The notes: generated from the letters alone by a model not told the origin. 39,479 nucleotides of DNA from an uncultured Ignavibacteria bacterium (GCA_903862655.1 CAIOZA010000071.1:1-39479); one strand, 5' to 3'. Positions 14,256-23,646 are shown, counted from the first letter of the stretch. Numbers and translations: made by a program.

Positions 14256-15425
14256 TTAGAATTCAAAGGAATAGTTCATTACATCGAGCAATTCTATAAC
14301 CACATCATGCGCATCTTCATCAGAAAGTTCAGTTAATACATTACGTGATAAATATTTCCAGTCAATTAAATCCTCATATTTTAGCAAAAAATGCAGTGAA
14401 AACATGTTGTATGGTATGCAATTAGATAATACTGTCCAATCCCAATTATAAATAAAAGTATCAATGAGTTCTTCAGACCAAGGTAAGCCTGAATTGAGCG
14501 GAAGGTTATACCAAAAAAATTTATTACTATTTTCAGCAAGAAAGTCCTTTGTCCACGGCAGAGCAACGTTATAAGATAGTAACTGAAAGTCCCATTTATC
14601 CAGATAACGATTGAAGAATTCAACTGACCAAGGCAAATTTTCAATCAACGAAAGCAATTTCATATCCCATCTTGACAGGTATTTTTCAAAAAGTTGGACA
14701 GACCATGGGAGATCTGAATTAATTGATAGATTTTCCCAATTGAGTTTTTCTTTAAATTTCTCAATAAAATCTTCTGTCCAGAACTTCGAATGATTGGAAG
14801 ATAGTTCTTCCCAGTTTATCTTATCACTAAATTTATCAATAAGTTTGTAAATATCATCGCAACTGAACTGCCCTTGGCTTGATAAATTTCCCCAATGTAT
14901 TAACTGCTTGTATTTGTTAATTAATTCAATTGACCAGATGACATCACTATTTCCGCATAATGATTTCCAATTAATGTATTTGTGGTAGTTGTCTATAAGA
15001 TTTTCATTCCATAATATTGAGTTATTACCGGAAAGCCATTTCCAATCCCATTGTTCTTTATGATTTTCAATTAGTTCAGTTGTCCATTGGATATTTGAGT
15101 TACAAGATAAAGCCTCCCAATCACAATATTTAGCCATTTCTGACAGTAAATTATTATTCCATAATTTATTACCGATGATATGATATCCAATGACTCTAAA
15201 ATCAAATTTTTGATCATATTTCTTAAGTATATTTACCGACCATGGAAGATTCCCATTCTCAGATAACCCATGGTTAGCCCCATATCCTTCAATATCTTTC
15301 CACCTAAGTAAATGACCATATTTATCCAATTCCTCTTCCGAAAAGGGGTAAGTCGTTGAAACTAACAATATAAAATAGTCTTTATGGCGACTTAGTAAGT
15401 CGTAAATCTGGATTTTATTTTTCAA
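14256..15425 (-). CDS. Trp-rich 25-residue repeat protein, paralogue C
   Basis: The first gene of the tandem trio, 389 residues. Cap: QIYDLLSRHKDYFILLVS, YPFSEEELDKYGHL. Repeats such as WDWKWLSGNNSILWNENL, NWENLSINSDLPWSVQLF and WDFQLLSYNVALPWTKDF keep the 25-residue period. It is more diverged from A and B than they are from each other, judging by eye, so A and B probably arose by the later duplication. It lies 24 bases after the gene at 15450-16367, so the group is likely one operon. Confidence 0.7.
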   Translation of the reverse strand: MKNKIQIYDLLSRHKDYFILLVSTTYPFSEEELDKYGHLLRWKDIEGYGANHGLSENGNLPWSVNILKKYDQKFDFRVIGYHIIGNKLWNNNLLSEMAKYCDWEALSCNSNIQWTTELIENHKEQWDWKWLSGNNSILWNENLIDNYHKYINWKSLCGNSDVIWSIELINKYKQLIHWGNLSSQGQFSCDDIYKLIDKFSDKINWEELSSNHSKFWTEDFIEKFKEKLNWENLSINSDLPWSVQLFEKYLSRWDMKLLSLIENLPWSVEFFNRYLDKWDFQLLSYNVALPWTKDFLAENSNKFFWYNLPLNSGLPWSEELIDTFIYNWDWTVLSNCIPYNMFSLHFLLKYEDLIDWKYLSRNVLTELSDEDAHDVVIELLDVMNYSFEF

Positions 15426-15449
15426 AGTATATTTATATCATGTTTTTAT

Positions 15450-16367
15450 TTAACTGCACGTAAAACAATGGTTATCAAAGTTATGAAGAAAAATAATAGT
15501 CGGAATATAGTCATAAACGGAAACAGAATTAAGAATTTTCTTTACTCTGTGGTCGTATCCCTTCATCATTCCATCATCATAAATAAAATACGGGCAAAGA
15601 GAATAAGCCTCATTGAAATGATCTCGATACTTCGTTATCCATTTCAATAAAAGCAGTTGATTGTTTATGCTAAAATTGTAAAATTCTTTATTCGCCTTTA
15701 CTGAAATCTCATCAAATTGCTGGTGTTCTTCAAGGTCTTTTAAATGATAATATAAATATTTAAAAGAATTGAACGCCATATAATCCGAAAGTGCCGGTGG
15801 TAACATACTATGATATAGTTCATTATGTTTTTCCAACCAATAAATAGCCACATCCCTTGTTAAATTGTCGCCCACCATATTATAAAGCTCATCTATAGCT
15901 GAATCACATTGTTGTAACTTGATTGAATAGTTTACTGATGGCTTAAAAGTTGCTTCTTCGTCCTTTTTAATCTTAATGTCTAATGAGCTATACTTTTTTA
16001 GTTTCAATGTTTGTTTTGGTATTGAAAACTCAGTGCAATGGTAAATATCCAGAATATCGGACTCGGTTTCTTCAAAAATTAATTTCATATAGAGATTTGA
16101 TTTATTACCGACGAAAGCATAGCCGCTTTTCCCTCGATTTGGACATTCTTTTGATCTACACCTTCCATAGCATTGAAAAAGCTCCGTATCTTCATGCTTT
16201 TTGAACTGAATAAATATTTCCTGTAGTTTTTCTAAAAATGTTTCCTTTGTAGCATCCTGATAGGTTTTATTATCATCCAACAAAATCTGGAGCTGTCCGA
16301 TATCCATTTTGGAGAAAGCATTGAATATCTGCTGCTTTTTTGATTGATAGTTAATGAGTTCATTCAT
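15450..16367 (-). CDS. Hypothetical protein with a Cys cluster, first gene of the Trp-repeat operon
   Basis: A 305-residue soluble protein of unknown function. Residues about 65-80 hold a compact cysteine cluster (CYGRCRSKECPNRGKSGY) that could bind zinc, followed by a beta-rich region (YMKLIFEETESDILDIYHC) and a helical C-terminal half. I have seen the 'GRCxSKxCPNxGxxGYxFxGN' pattern in unannotated Bacteroidota proteins. The three repeat proteins follow on the same strand with short gaps, making it the probable operon leader. Its start faces a 370-base gap holding a terminator for the operon upstream. Confidence 0.6.
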   Translation of the reverse strand: MNELINYQSKKQQIFNAFSKMDIGQLQILLDDNKTYQDATKETFLEKLQEIFIQFKKHEDTELFQCYGRCRSKECPNRGKSGYAFVGNKSNLYMKLIFEETESDILDIYHCTEFSIPKQTLKLKKYSSLDIKIKKDEEATFKPSVNYSIKLQQCDSAIDELYNMVGDNLTRDVAIYWLEKHNELYHSMLPPALSDYMAFNSFKYLYYHLKDLEEHQQFDEISVKANKEFYNFSINNQLLLLKWITKYRDHFNEAYSLCPYFIYDDGMMKGYDHRVKKILNSVSVYDYIPTIIFLHNFDNHCFTCS

Positions 16368-16425
16368 AGATATTACTTTGTTTTATTGGGATGGTATTTG
16401 TACTATCAGGTAAGATCACTGGGAA

Positions 16426-16437
16426 GTTAAATTTAAC
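16426..16437. repeat. 12-bp perfect palindrome
   Basis: GTTAAATTTAAC is self-complementary and lies 60 bases upstream of the gene starting at 16367 and 6 bases from the terminator hairpin. It could be an operator for the Trp-repeat operon, though AT-rich palindromes this short also arise by chance. Confidence 0.35.
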
Positions 16438-16443
16438 AGAATA

Positions 16444-16470
16444 ACCTCCCTTTGTTGGTAAAAGGGAGGT
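16444..16470 (-). terminator. Terminator-type hairpin downstream of the methyltransferase operon
   Basis: ACCTCCCTTT (16444-16453) and AAAGGGAGGT (16461-16470) form a perfect 10-bp stem with a 7-base loop. It lies about 270 bases past the stop of the gene at 16739-17170 and before the next operon. On the minus strand the stem is followed only by a loose T-containing stretch, so strength is uncertain. The remainder of the 16368-16738 gap holds no gene I can see. Confidence 0.55.
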
Positions 16471-16738
16471 CTCAAAATTAATATAATGGGTAGAAAATGT
16501 AACAAGTGTTAATAAGATAATAGCTTCACATTATCAGCAACTTAAGGAATTTGTTGATAACAATATTTAATAGCTTCAGACGAAACAATTAAAGAAAAAT
16601 CGGGATCGGCGTTTGGCTAAGGTTATCAATAATCCTGTCTACCAAAGTATACGGAAATTATAATAAAGAATCAGGTGTTTCATCCTATTGGGTAAGCAAA
16701 TATCCACCCCATTAAAATCTAAAGTAATCTACCAGTCT

Positions 16739-17170
16739 CTATTTTTCAAATAGCGTAATTTCCAAAGCTTTCTCAAATTCGCCATTTCGAATATATTCTT
16801 CAACTAACTGAACTATATCCGGATCTGTCCATATCTTCCAATTGTTTCCAAAAGCTGATAAACAGTTCTTATCAAGCCGTAAATAAATCCAATTTGCACC
16901 GAACTTATATGGAGCTGTTGGGTAATATTTGTTTATTGTACCTGCTTGCTCAATTTTTAAATATGGAATTACTGTAGCAGAAAATGACACAGGAGTGATC
17001 TCAATTTCCTGAACACTTGCGACACACATGAATTTATCATAATACACTATTTTAAAACCTGTTAGATTACTAAAAATCGGAGTAAATATCTTGCGCCGCA
17101 GCTTGCTATCAATCGGAATGCTATTAATATCAATCTCAGAATATTTCTCCTTGAGTTCTTTTATTGTCAT
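16739..17170 (-). CDS. Hypothetical protein co-transcribed with the methyltransferase
   Basis: A 143-residue soluble protein with no recognised domain. It has a helical start (MTIKELKEKYSEIDINSIPI), a central beta-rich part (VASVQEIEITPVSFSATVI, YKFGANWIYLRLDKN) and a helical end (DIVQLVEEYIRNGEFEKALE). It begins 30 bases after the methyltransferase stop, so the two probably share a transcript. It is too small and motif-poor to be an obvious restriction enzyme, but its position makes it the first candidate partner. Confidence 0.55.
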   Translation of the reverse strand: MTIKELKEKYSEIDINSIPIDSKLRRKIFTPIFSNLTGFKIVYYDKFMCVASVQEIEITPVSFSATVIPYLKIEQAGTINKYYPTAPYKFGANWIYLRLDKNCLSAFGNNWKIWTDPDIVQLVEEYIRNGEFEKALEITLFEK

Positions 17171-17200
17171 TCGTTTCAGGTTTTGATTTCCACATAAAAG

Positions 17201-18040
17201 TCATTCAATTTCTTCAGAATAATCATCAAAACTTTCTTTTATCCATTTGATAAAAGGTTCGCCATGGTAACCACGCTCCCAAACAAACCAAGCGAATGAT
17301 ATCATACCTGCGTTTTGGAGTTTAATACCGGATTTTGAAATTGTAACCCGCTTACTGAATTGATAAACAGTTTTGAGTGGAAATTCTTTGTCTTGAAACA
17401 TCTCGTATCGTTCGAGGCTTTCCAGAAAAACAGTCTTTAGTAAAAATGCTATCTTATGATTAGCCAATTTTTTAGCATGTTCAATAAATTCCAAAGCCAG
17501 TTTAAATGGTGGATTTGAAACAATATTATCACAAAGAAAGTCGGCTATTAGAAAGTCCAACTGATAACCGAATCCTCGGTAAATTAAATCCGTACTGATA
17601 ACTTCATAGCCTTTCTCTATGAATACTTTACTGATATTTCCAGTAGCACAAGCTGGTTCCCAGATTTTCCCAATAAATTCTTCTTGGCTTAACAGAGCAT
17701 ATACTACCCATGGATCGGTTGGGTAAAAATCATGTTTTTCCCTGTTACCAGAATTTCGGCTTGCGCCAGCAATACTTTGTCCGATAATATTACTGGAATT
17801 TGTTCCTGTACTTGATATTTCCCAAATAGATTCGTTTGTAATGACAGGTGCTTTAGGATTACATATAGTGAGACGCTGTATGGAAATATCACCATTTACA
17901 TACGCTTGCTTTCTTTTACTTATCCGATAATTGATTTTCGTTTTCTCGATAAATAACTCGGGATGATTGGATATTAGTACAGTCAAAGAACTGTAAATTT
18001 CAATTGTTTTTTGTGATTTATAGAGTACAACACGGCTCAT
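17201..18040 (-). CDS. Class I SAM-dependent DNA adenine methyltransferase (orphan)
   Basis: The 279-residue protein carries the two hallmark motifs of an amino-methyltransferase: the SAM-binding loop EPACATGNIS (about 128-137) and the catalytic NPPF (176-179) typical of N6-adenine enzymes. A FYPTD element (105-109) precedes motif I, as in phage- and element-borne adenine methylases. Residues 1-100 are an extra N-terminal region with no known domain. No restriction enzyme is adjacent, so it is probably an orphan protecting or marking element DNA, but the partner at 16739 could be functional. The 395-base gap upstream presumably holds its promoter. The methyltransferase call is firm; target base and site are inferred. 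Confidence 0.8.
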   Translation of the reverse strand: MSRVVLYKSQKTIEIYSSLTVLISNHPELFIEKTKINYRISKRKQAYVNGDISIQRLTICNPKAPVITNESIWEISSTGTNSSNIIGQSIAGASRNSGNREKHDFYPTDPWVVYALLSQEEFIGKIWEPACATGNISKVFIEKGYEVISTDLIYRGFGYQLDFLIADFLCDNIVSNPPFKLALEFIEHAKKLANHKIAFLLKTVFLESLERYEMFQDKEFPLKTVYQFSKRVTISKSGIKLQNAGMISFAWFVWERGYHGEPFIKWIKESFDDYSEEIE

Positions 18041-18435
18041 TATTTCAATTTTACTGCTAATATATACTTAATCCACATTAGTTTTCGAAATAGCCATTAT
18101 AATGTAAATATTGGTCATTTCATTCAAACATGGGTCGATAGTATATACATCGCTTAATATCATCGAAAAGAATTACCCGACATCGTTCTGAAATAACGAT
18201 TTGCTTTAGCCAAGAACTTCATATTCCCGAAAACGTTCCCGAATATTGTATAAAAATAGGCTTTAAAAAGTCATTTTTCGGGATGCGCGAATGTTGTATG
18301 TGCGTGGTACTCAATATATTCATTATTTTAAGGCAGGAATTCTATACATGTATATATAAAAGAAAATATTTTTTTGTACACCTTTTTATAATTCTGTAGT
18401 TATTTACCAAGTCTAACCAAATTCAACATTCGCTG
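18041..18435. other. Gene-free upstream region of the methyltransferase with inverted repeats
   Basis: About 395 bases between the helicase-primase stop and the methyltransferase start, no gene seen. It contains ATCGTT...AACGAT (about 18183-18200), a direct pair of TTCCCGAA around 18224-18243, and TCCCGAAAA (18225-18233) facing TTTTCGGGA (18275-18283). The latter stem of 9 bp could be an operator or a terminator for the large gene upstream. Confidence 0.45.
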
Positions 18436-21400
18436 TTATTTGTTTATTCTATAAATATATTTCTTGTAACTATTGTTAATATTCCTCGATTCACATTTTA
18501 AGCTACCACTACTTTTAATTAACTGCTTGACGTATAACCTATCTGTAAGTAAGTGCTTAGATGTAAAAGATGTATCAGTTAAAAGACTATCTATAACTAA
18601 CTTGTACTCCACATACTTAATATTCTTTATGGTATAGCCAGTTAATTCACTAACTTTTTGTTCCATGTTAACCACAATATCTCTAAGAAGTAAAGATAAA
18701 TTTCCCAGCTCATTTGTTGATGACATATATTTTAACTCGACAGATCTAACCGCTGTCTTGTAATCCCTGTCCCTTTTAAATATTAAGGATAAAACATCTT
18801 CCCTATTTAACCCAATATCCCTCGATAACAAATCAGTAAATCGAATACTCCATAAAATCAAATATTTATTCCGCACCTTGTTTTTGCTCCCACAATATAT
18901 ATTATCATAAAATGTGTTATCAAAATGTTCGTTACATGACTTATCACAACTGAATAAATAACAAGAAATTATCCTATCAATATTTTCTTTAAAGAAGACT
19001 TCATATTCAGTGATATTATGTGTTTCTGGTGACATCTCAATATTAATATCATTATCGTAAACAGAGTCCTTTACGCTAAAAAACTGGTCATAATAATAAT
19101 TTAACAAAATGTAGCTGTGAATATTGAGTTGTTTATGAAACTCACCCACTACCTCTTTTTTAATAATATCCGCGTTAACGTAATATTTTCCGTTAACTAC
19201 ATAGAGCTTTTCAAGTGATATTTTATCAGTGAATGTCGATTTCTTCTTATTGATACTATCACATATTAAAGTCCACTGATTTAGTTGCTCTACATAATTG
19301 TCATTGAGTCTCCCATATTTTTCCATGAAATCAGCATATTTGAGGTACTTTATCTTACGTTTACGAGTAAATATCACCAAATTGATATTGTTCTTCACCC
19401 TACGGAATCGACTGATTAGTTGATAAACTGTAAGATATGTGATGAATGAATTATCATAAACAAATACATCATCCCATGATTCATTAAGAAAATTAACACC
19501 GTCATTTACGAGCTCCGTGACGATATAATGTGTGTCCGTCAATATTGAATAACGCATCACCTCTCGGTATTGCGGTGTATTTTTCTCATTTGATGTCAGT
19601 AAAACCGAATTGATATTGTACAGTTTCTTCATGTTATCTGCGAATAACTGCGCTTTTGCTTTATCATTAATAAAAAAGAGTTGTCGCTTTGCTGGGTCAA
19701 CATGTTTTAACATTGTATCAAGTTGTTTGGAACAATAATGATATTCCATGCTTGGTTTAAGAGCTAAAGCTTTGCGAATTTTAATATAGTAATATTCACT
19801 TCTATCCAAGCCGACCAAATAATCTTCCGGTGTAGCACTCATCATTATTGTAATATCAGCAGGAACAACAGCAAATGGCTTACTCTGGTTAGGTAAAGTA
19901 CTATAATGAACCATCTTGTGACACTCATCGTAAACAGCGATATTTATTGGATAAAGCTCCTGCTTAGTGTGCTGATAACTACTCAACACAGCACATTCGC
20001 CATAACCAGCATTGTAATTTGATGGTAAGTCATCAGTTGTAAACCCTCTTACAAATTCATCACCATAAATTTTATCCTCCTTCAATTGACATAATATTGA
20101 ATTTACAGGACTGAAAATGTGATTGTTCTTGTTCTGAATAATATTTTTAAGAACCATACGACTGAAATAATAATTCTTACCGCTACCAGTATCGCCGTTT
20201 ATTACAATTGCTTTATGGGTCTTGCTTTTTTCAAGTATAACTTTCCATAATTCATCCGATATTTCATCAAAAATATTTGTTGTAATGTTAAATATTTTAT
20301 CGAATGTATTACCGTAACTATCCTTATTGAGTTCCTGAGTGCGCTGTATAAACTTCTTTTGAGCTGGAGTTTTTATCCCCCAATTTAATAATGTACTGGC
20401 GAATGTTCGGGGACTAAAATCAGCATATTTCCTTACTGCTTGGAGTTTCTTCTGAAAATATTCGAATGAAACCAGATATGGTTTGAGAGAATCACCGGAA
20501 TAAAACTGGTTAAAACAGTTATAAGCAAATCGTTGACAATTTTCCCCTTCCAACAGCATCGTACATTTTAATGGGAAATTATCAAAATGAAGGAAATGTG
20601 GTTTTAATTTCTCTTTGATGTTGTAATCGTTTCGGTCTAAATATTTATTTAATTTTTCGTAATCGCAGGAATCCTCAAAATTCGTGGAATCAGATGGAGT
20701 TGTGGTTATTCTCTTGGGTTCGATATAAGTGATCTCATTTTTACACCAGAAAACATTTACTGAATTACTGTTGTCAAAGAAATATTCGTCGTCCCACAAT
20801 TGAAAGCTCGCCTGAGTAATGTTATCTCTCGATGAAAGGTCAACATATTGTTGTTCGTTGTACGTCGACTGCTGTTCTTTGTCTTCACTCTCATACGCTG
20901 TTAGACCGTATTGCTCATTTAAATATTGTAGAACCTCGTTATACATTGATTTAAAGACATCTTCATTCCTTGCTATGGTATGGTCATTTTGATGCTTGTT
21001 GGTATAAATGCTATGAAATACTGGTACATAGAACCTTATCGCATAGCTTGCTGACAGACCACCAAACCAGATAAATGGATCCTGACGTAGAGCGAGAATA
21101 AAGGAATATTGATCAACATTACAATCTGTAACGAATTGCTCAAATGCTTTTTTGGTCTTAAAATCAATATCGAACTGGAGAACCTGAGCATTTAAAATTT
21201 CGGTCTTGGCTTTTCGCTTGGTGATATTTTTTAACCGATGACTACAGTAGCAGAGCTTGTTCTTTTTGGTGGGATCCAGCGATATCATTCCAGTGGGGTA
21301 GTCTTCAAAATTGTAGCATCTGCTGTATTTTGTTAAAAAGTCGAGTTCATTACTTTCATTCGTAAACGACCGATATTCATAACCCTCGAATTGCTTTTTA

Positions 21401-21462
21401 AATGAATTGTTTAACGATAGTAAAATTTCATTTTCTGTCATATCTGATATTCTTTTTTTCAT
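18436..21462 (-). CDS. Replicative primase-helicase: VirE/BT4734-like AEP domain + superfamily 2 helicase
   Basis: A 1008-residue protein. The N-terminal 240 residues resemble the BT4734-like/VirE-N primase-type domain of Bacteroidota mobile elements: an acidic motif LQFDID (Asp98/Asp100), then GLSASYAIRFYVPV (the SxSGxGxxxxxx-like second motif). Residues 405-720 are an SF2 helicase: VINGDTGSGK Walker A (G423-K429), VYDECHKM motif II (Asp512-His515), MMSATPEDY motif III, and YQLISRFRRVKN motif VI. The arrangement suggests an origin-opening helicase with priming activity, as used by plasmids, phages and integrative elements. The C-terminal 280 residues are unrecognised. A free-standing paralogue of its N-domain is encoded upstream (21587-22144). 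The helicase is sure; the primase call is moderately supported. Confidence 0.75.
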   Translation of the reverse strand: MKKRISDMTENEILLSLNNSFKKQFEGYEYRSFTNESNELDFLTKYSRCYNFEDYPTGMISLDPTKKNKLCYCSHRLKNITKRKAKTEILNAQVLQFDIDFKTKKAFEQFVTDCNVDQYSFILALRQDPFIWFGGLSASYAIRFYVPVFHSIYTNKHQNDHTIARNEDVFKSMYNEVLQYLNEQYGLTAYESEDKEQQSTYNEQQYVDLSSRDNITQASFQLWDDEYFFDNSNSVNVFWCKNEITYIEPKRITTTPSDSTNFEDSCDYEKLNKYLDRNDYNIKEKLKPHFLHFDNFPLKCTMLLEGENCQRFAYNCFNQFYSGDSLKPYLVSFEYFQKKLQAVRKYADFSPRTFASTLLNWGIKTPAQKKFIQRTQELNKDSYGNTFDKIFNITTNIFDEISDELWKVILEKSKTHKAIVINGDTGSGKNYYFSRMVLKNIIQNKNNHIFSPVNSILCQLKEDKIYGDEFVRGFTTDDLPSNYNAGYGECAVLSSYQHTKQELYPINIAVYDECHKMVHYSTLPNQSKPFAVVPADITIMMSATPEDYLVGLDRSEYYYIKIRKALALKPSMEYHYCSKQLDTMLKHVDPAKRQLFFINDKAKAQLFADNMKKLYNINSVLLTSNEKNTPQYREVMRYSILTDTHYIVTELVNDGVNFLNESWDDVFVYDNSFITYLTVYQLISRFRRVKNNINLVIFTRKRKIKYLKYADFMEKYGRLNDNYVEQLNQWTLICDSINKKKSTFTDKISLEKLYVVNGKYYVNADIIKKEVVGEFHKQLNIHSYILLNYYYDQFFSVKDSVYDNDINIEMSPETHNITEYEVFFKENIDRIISCYLFSCDKSCNEHFDNTFYDNIYCGSKNKVRNKYLILWSIRFTDLLSRDIGLNREDVLSLIFKRDRDYKTAVRSVELKYMSSTNELGNLSLLLRDIVVNMEQKVSELTGYTIKNIKYVEYKLVIDSLLTDTSFTSKHLLTDRLYVKQLIKSSGSLKCESRNINNSYKKYIYRINK

Positions 21463-21586
21463 CCTAAATGGAGATGTCTTTTATATCATTTAAAAAGCAA
21501 TTTGTTTATTTTAATTTAATTAGGTGAAATGTTATTGTTTTTGGGGCGATGGATTGTTGTTTTTAGAGAAAATTAATTCAAAACCG

Positions 21587-22144
21587 TTATGTTATAATAT
21601 ATGGTGTAAAACTTGCTGTGCGATCAACCAAAGAATATGCTTTCATCATTCCCACAGAAGATATTGGATTTTTATTGCTCTTGGGGTTAACTGAATATTT
21701 CGTTCGAATATATTGTAGCATTTTGTCGTAGCAGTAATTATAGATTTCGGTATTATCACTTAACAATCCTTGGTAAGAAACACTGAAAACGAACCTTATA
21801 CCATAGCTTTCGGTTAGACCGGCTAAAATTAAACTGGGAAGGTCAGCAGATTCTATTTGCGCCAGCAGATCAAGATTATCGTTTGCTATTTCGCTTGGTC
21901 TTACATAAAAACTCACTGCTTGTATTTTAGATAATGACTGTCGATCAGACGCATCAATTAATTTAAAATTGAGGAAGGCGTTGTAAGTTATACCATCCCG
22001 ATATCGCAGATAATAAGCTATGTCATTGATTTTATGGGTGCTAATATAGCGGTGAAATTTATCGTACAGGTACCATTCTGTTGAATTTACATCCTTCGTT
22101 ATTGAGGAAGGAGACTTATATCTTTTAAAAATTGAAGAGCACAT
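21587..22144 (-). CDS. Stand-alone degenerate paralogue of the primase-like N-domain
   Basis: This 185-residue protein aligns by eye with residues about 40-240 of the primase-helicase downstream. GLTESYGIRFVFSV matches GLSASYAIRFYVPV, YNYCYDKMLQYIRTKYSV matches FKSMYNEVLQYLNEQYGL, and KIQAVSFYVR sits where the larger protein has NAQVLQFDID. The two acidic residues of that motif are gone, so it should not be a catalytic primase. It could be a regulatory or DNA-binding subunit. It lies 124 bases upstream of the large gene on the same strand and is probably its operon partner. The start at 22144 opens the divergent region. Confidence 0.65.
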   Translation of the reverse strand: MCSSIFKRYKSPSSITKDVNSTEWYLYDKFHRYISTHKINDIAYYLRYRDGITYNAFLNFKLIDASDRQSLSKIQAVSFYVRPSEIANDNLDLLAQIESADLPSLILAGLTESYGIRFVFSVSYQGLLSDNTEIYNYCYDKMLQYIRTKYSVNPKSNKNPISSVGMMKAYSLVDRTASFTPYIIT

Positions 22145-22821
22145 AGATGTTTCTTCGTATATATTAAATTTTCAAAGCCATTTTTTGGATAAAACTGGTC
22201 GGAATTCATTATTTCGGGAAGCGAATATCATCTGGAAGTCCTGATATTTTAACCTCATAAACCTCAATTAGAGATAATATATTAAAATCGGAATTGGTTC
22301 TATTGATTTCCTTGATGATTAAATTTCTAACAGTCTAAGGCTGTAAGCAGCTATGGTTATACCCACAAAATATAGTATTATCAGGCTATACAGCGGTTTT
22401 GCTTCTAATTTACCCCTTCCAAAAAATCAAATTCAATTAAAATTAATTAAAACCTTCTTTTTAATTAATTAAACTCCAATTCCTGATAGTCAAATTTCCT
22501 TCAAATTTTGCTGCTTTGCTTTATTACCAAGCCTTTAGGTAAGATTTGGTCTATAATATAAATAAATAAAAATATAAAGACATATATTCTGTAAAAATAT
22601 ATAATTAAATTCCTATCTCTACAGTATCAAGCAAAGCAGTGTTTTATGCCCTCGAAAAGTGGTGTTTGGCGATAAAACTGAAATGAAATAGAGCTTAAAT
22701 AATGAAATAAACTTTTTTTAAACTTTTTATTTAATGTGTGATATATGAAATGTGAGGAAATAATTTCTCACAAGCGCTTCAACTTATTTTGGAGCAAATT
22801 AAATATCACAAAACAAATACT
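22145..22821. other. Divergent AT-rich intergenic region, candidate replication origin or control region
   Basis: About 680 bases between the leftward replication-type operon and the rightward gene at 22822, with no gene. It contains AT-only blocks rich in TTAATTAA (22435-22470), a perfect 11-bp inverted repeat CTGCTTTGCTT (22511-22521) / AAGCAAAGCAG (22629-22639), a small TTACC...GGTAA pair inside it, and a hairpin near the right gene (22751-22772). An AT-rich region with inverted repeats next to a primase-helicase gene is where an element's origin would be expected; no iterons are evident. Confidence 0.4.
22751..22779 (+). promoter_or_regulatory. Hairpin and adjacent palindrome upstream of the gene at 22822
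   Basis: TGTGAG (22751-22756) and CTCACA (22767-22772), with AAAT/ATTT continuing the stem around one bulged G, form a near-complete 22-base palindrome. The 8-bp palindrome AAGCGCTT (22772-22779) follows directly. Both lie 40-70 bases before the ATG, a suitable place for an operator. Confidence 0.45.
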
Positions 22822-23646
22822 ATGAAAACAAATTATTTAACAGCATTGAATGAAATGATTGAAAAAGAAGTTGGAGAACTATCAACAAATCTTTTTGTTG
22901 AAAACTTTAAAAACATGAATGACCTTAGGAAGATCATTAATGATGCGCTCTTTAGGCTCAAGATCCCTTTTTGTTATTCTAATTACGATGAATTCTGCGT
23001 TGACTATAAAAAAAATTCATTAATTGTGATTAAAGAAATTCAGAAGAGACAGGATAATGAGGTACCCGAGAATAGTGGTGTATTGCAAAAAATGATGATC
23101 GATAAGCAAATACTATTTGGAAATCCAAAGAACCGTGAATCAATATTAAACTATATCAGCCAACTTGCATTCAAAATTAATACTGAAGAATTACCTTATT
23201 ATGAATCACTTGATGCTGCTTTTGATTTTGTTTATGACAATAAATCTCGGTATCACTTTGAAGTATATAAACAACTCTTAGAATTTTTAGAAGGATTTAG
23301 AGAGTCTAAGACAGCTTTTGATAATTTAAATAATTCTGGGATCACGATTGTTGATTTTATTGCTGAATTGTCAATTTATCTTCAATTGAGATTTGAGATA
23401 GCTCAGAGGGCTGGTCTATCAATAGATGAATGGTTTCTTGTTATACGGTGGGTTCAAATAAAAGATGAACTTGAATTGCTTTCAAAACATGGACATGCTA
23501 AAGCTATTTATTCGGGAGAGCATGGACTAAATAGTTATCAAATTGATGCTTTTGCTAAAGACCACATTTTTAATAGTTTCAATATAAAGATAGTTGGTGA
23601 TGAAATTAGCATTTGCGATATACCTGCTCAAAAACAGCAGAAATGA
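22822..23646 (+). CDS. Hypothetical protein, 274 aa, mostly helical
   Basis: I choose the ATG at 22822 (MKTNYLTALNEMIEKEVGEL) over an in-frame TTG at 22789. The product is soluble, acidic and largely helical, with segments such as DLRKIINDALFRLKIPF, YKQLLEFLEGFRESKTAF and IVDFIAELSIYLQLRFEI. No domain is recognised. It is transcribed away from the primase-helicase operon across a palindrome-rich region. The C-terminus ends in a polar tail (DIPAQKQQK). Role unknown. Confidence 0.55.
   Translation: MKTNYLTALNEMIEKEVGELSTNLFVENFKNMNDLRKIINDALFRLKIPFCYSNYDEFCVDYKKNSLIVIKEIQKRQDNEVPENSGVLQKMMIDKQILFGNPKNRESILNYISQLAFKINTEELPYYESLDAAFDFVYDNKSRYHFEVYKQLLEFLEGFRESKTAFDNLNNSGITIVDFIAELSIYLQLRFEIAQRAGLSIDEWFLVIRWVQIKDELELLSKHGHAKAIYSGEHGLNSYQIDAFAKDHIFNSFNIKIVGDEISICDIPAQKQQK

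Noticed and set aside
14381-14644. Alternative minus-strand frame within paralogue C and plus-strand frames across the Trp-repeat genes
   Set aside because: They arise from the biased codons of the repeated Trp/Ser/Asn motif and have no start context or conserved pattern.
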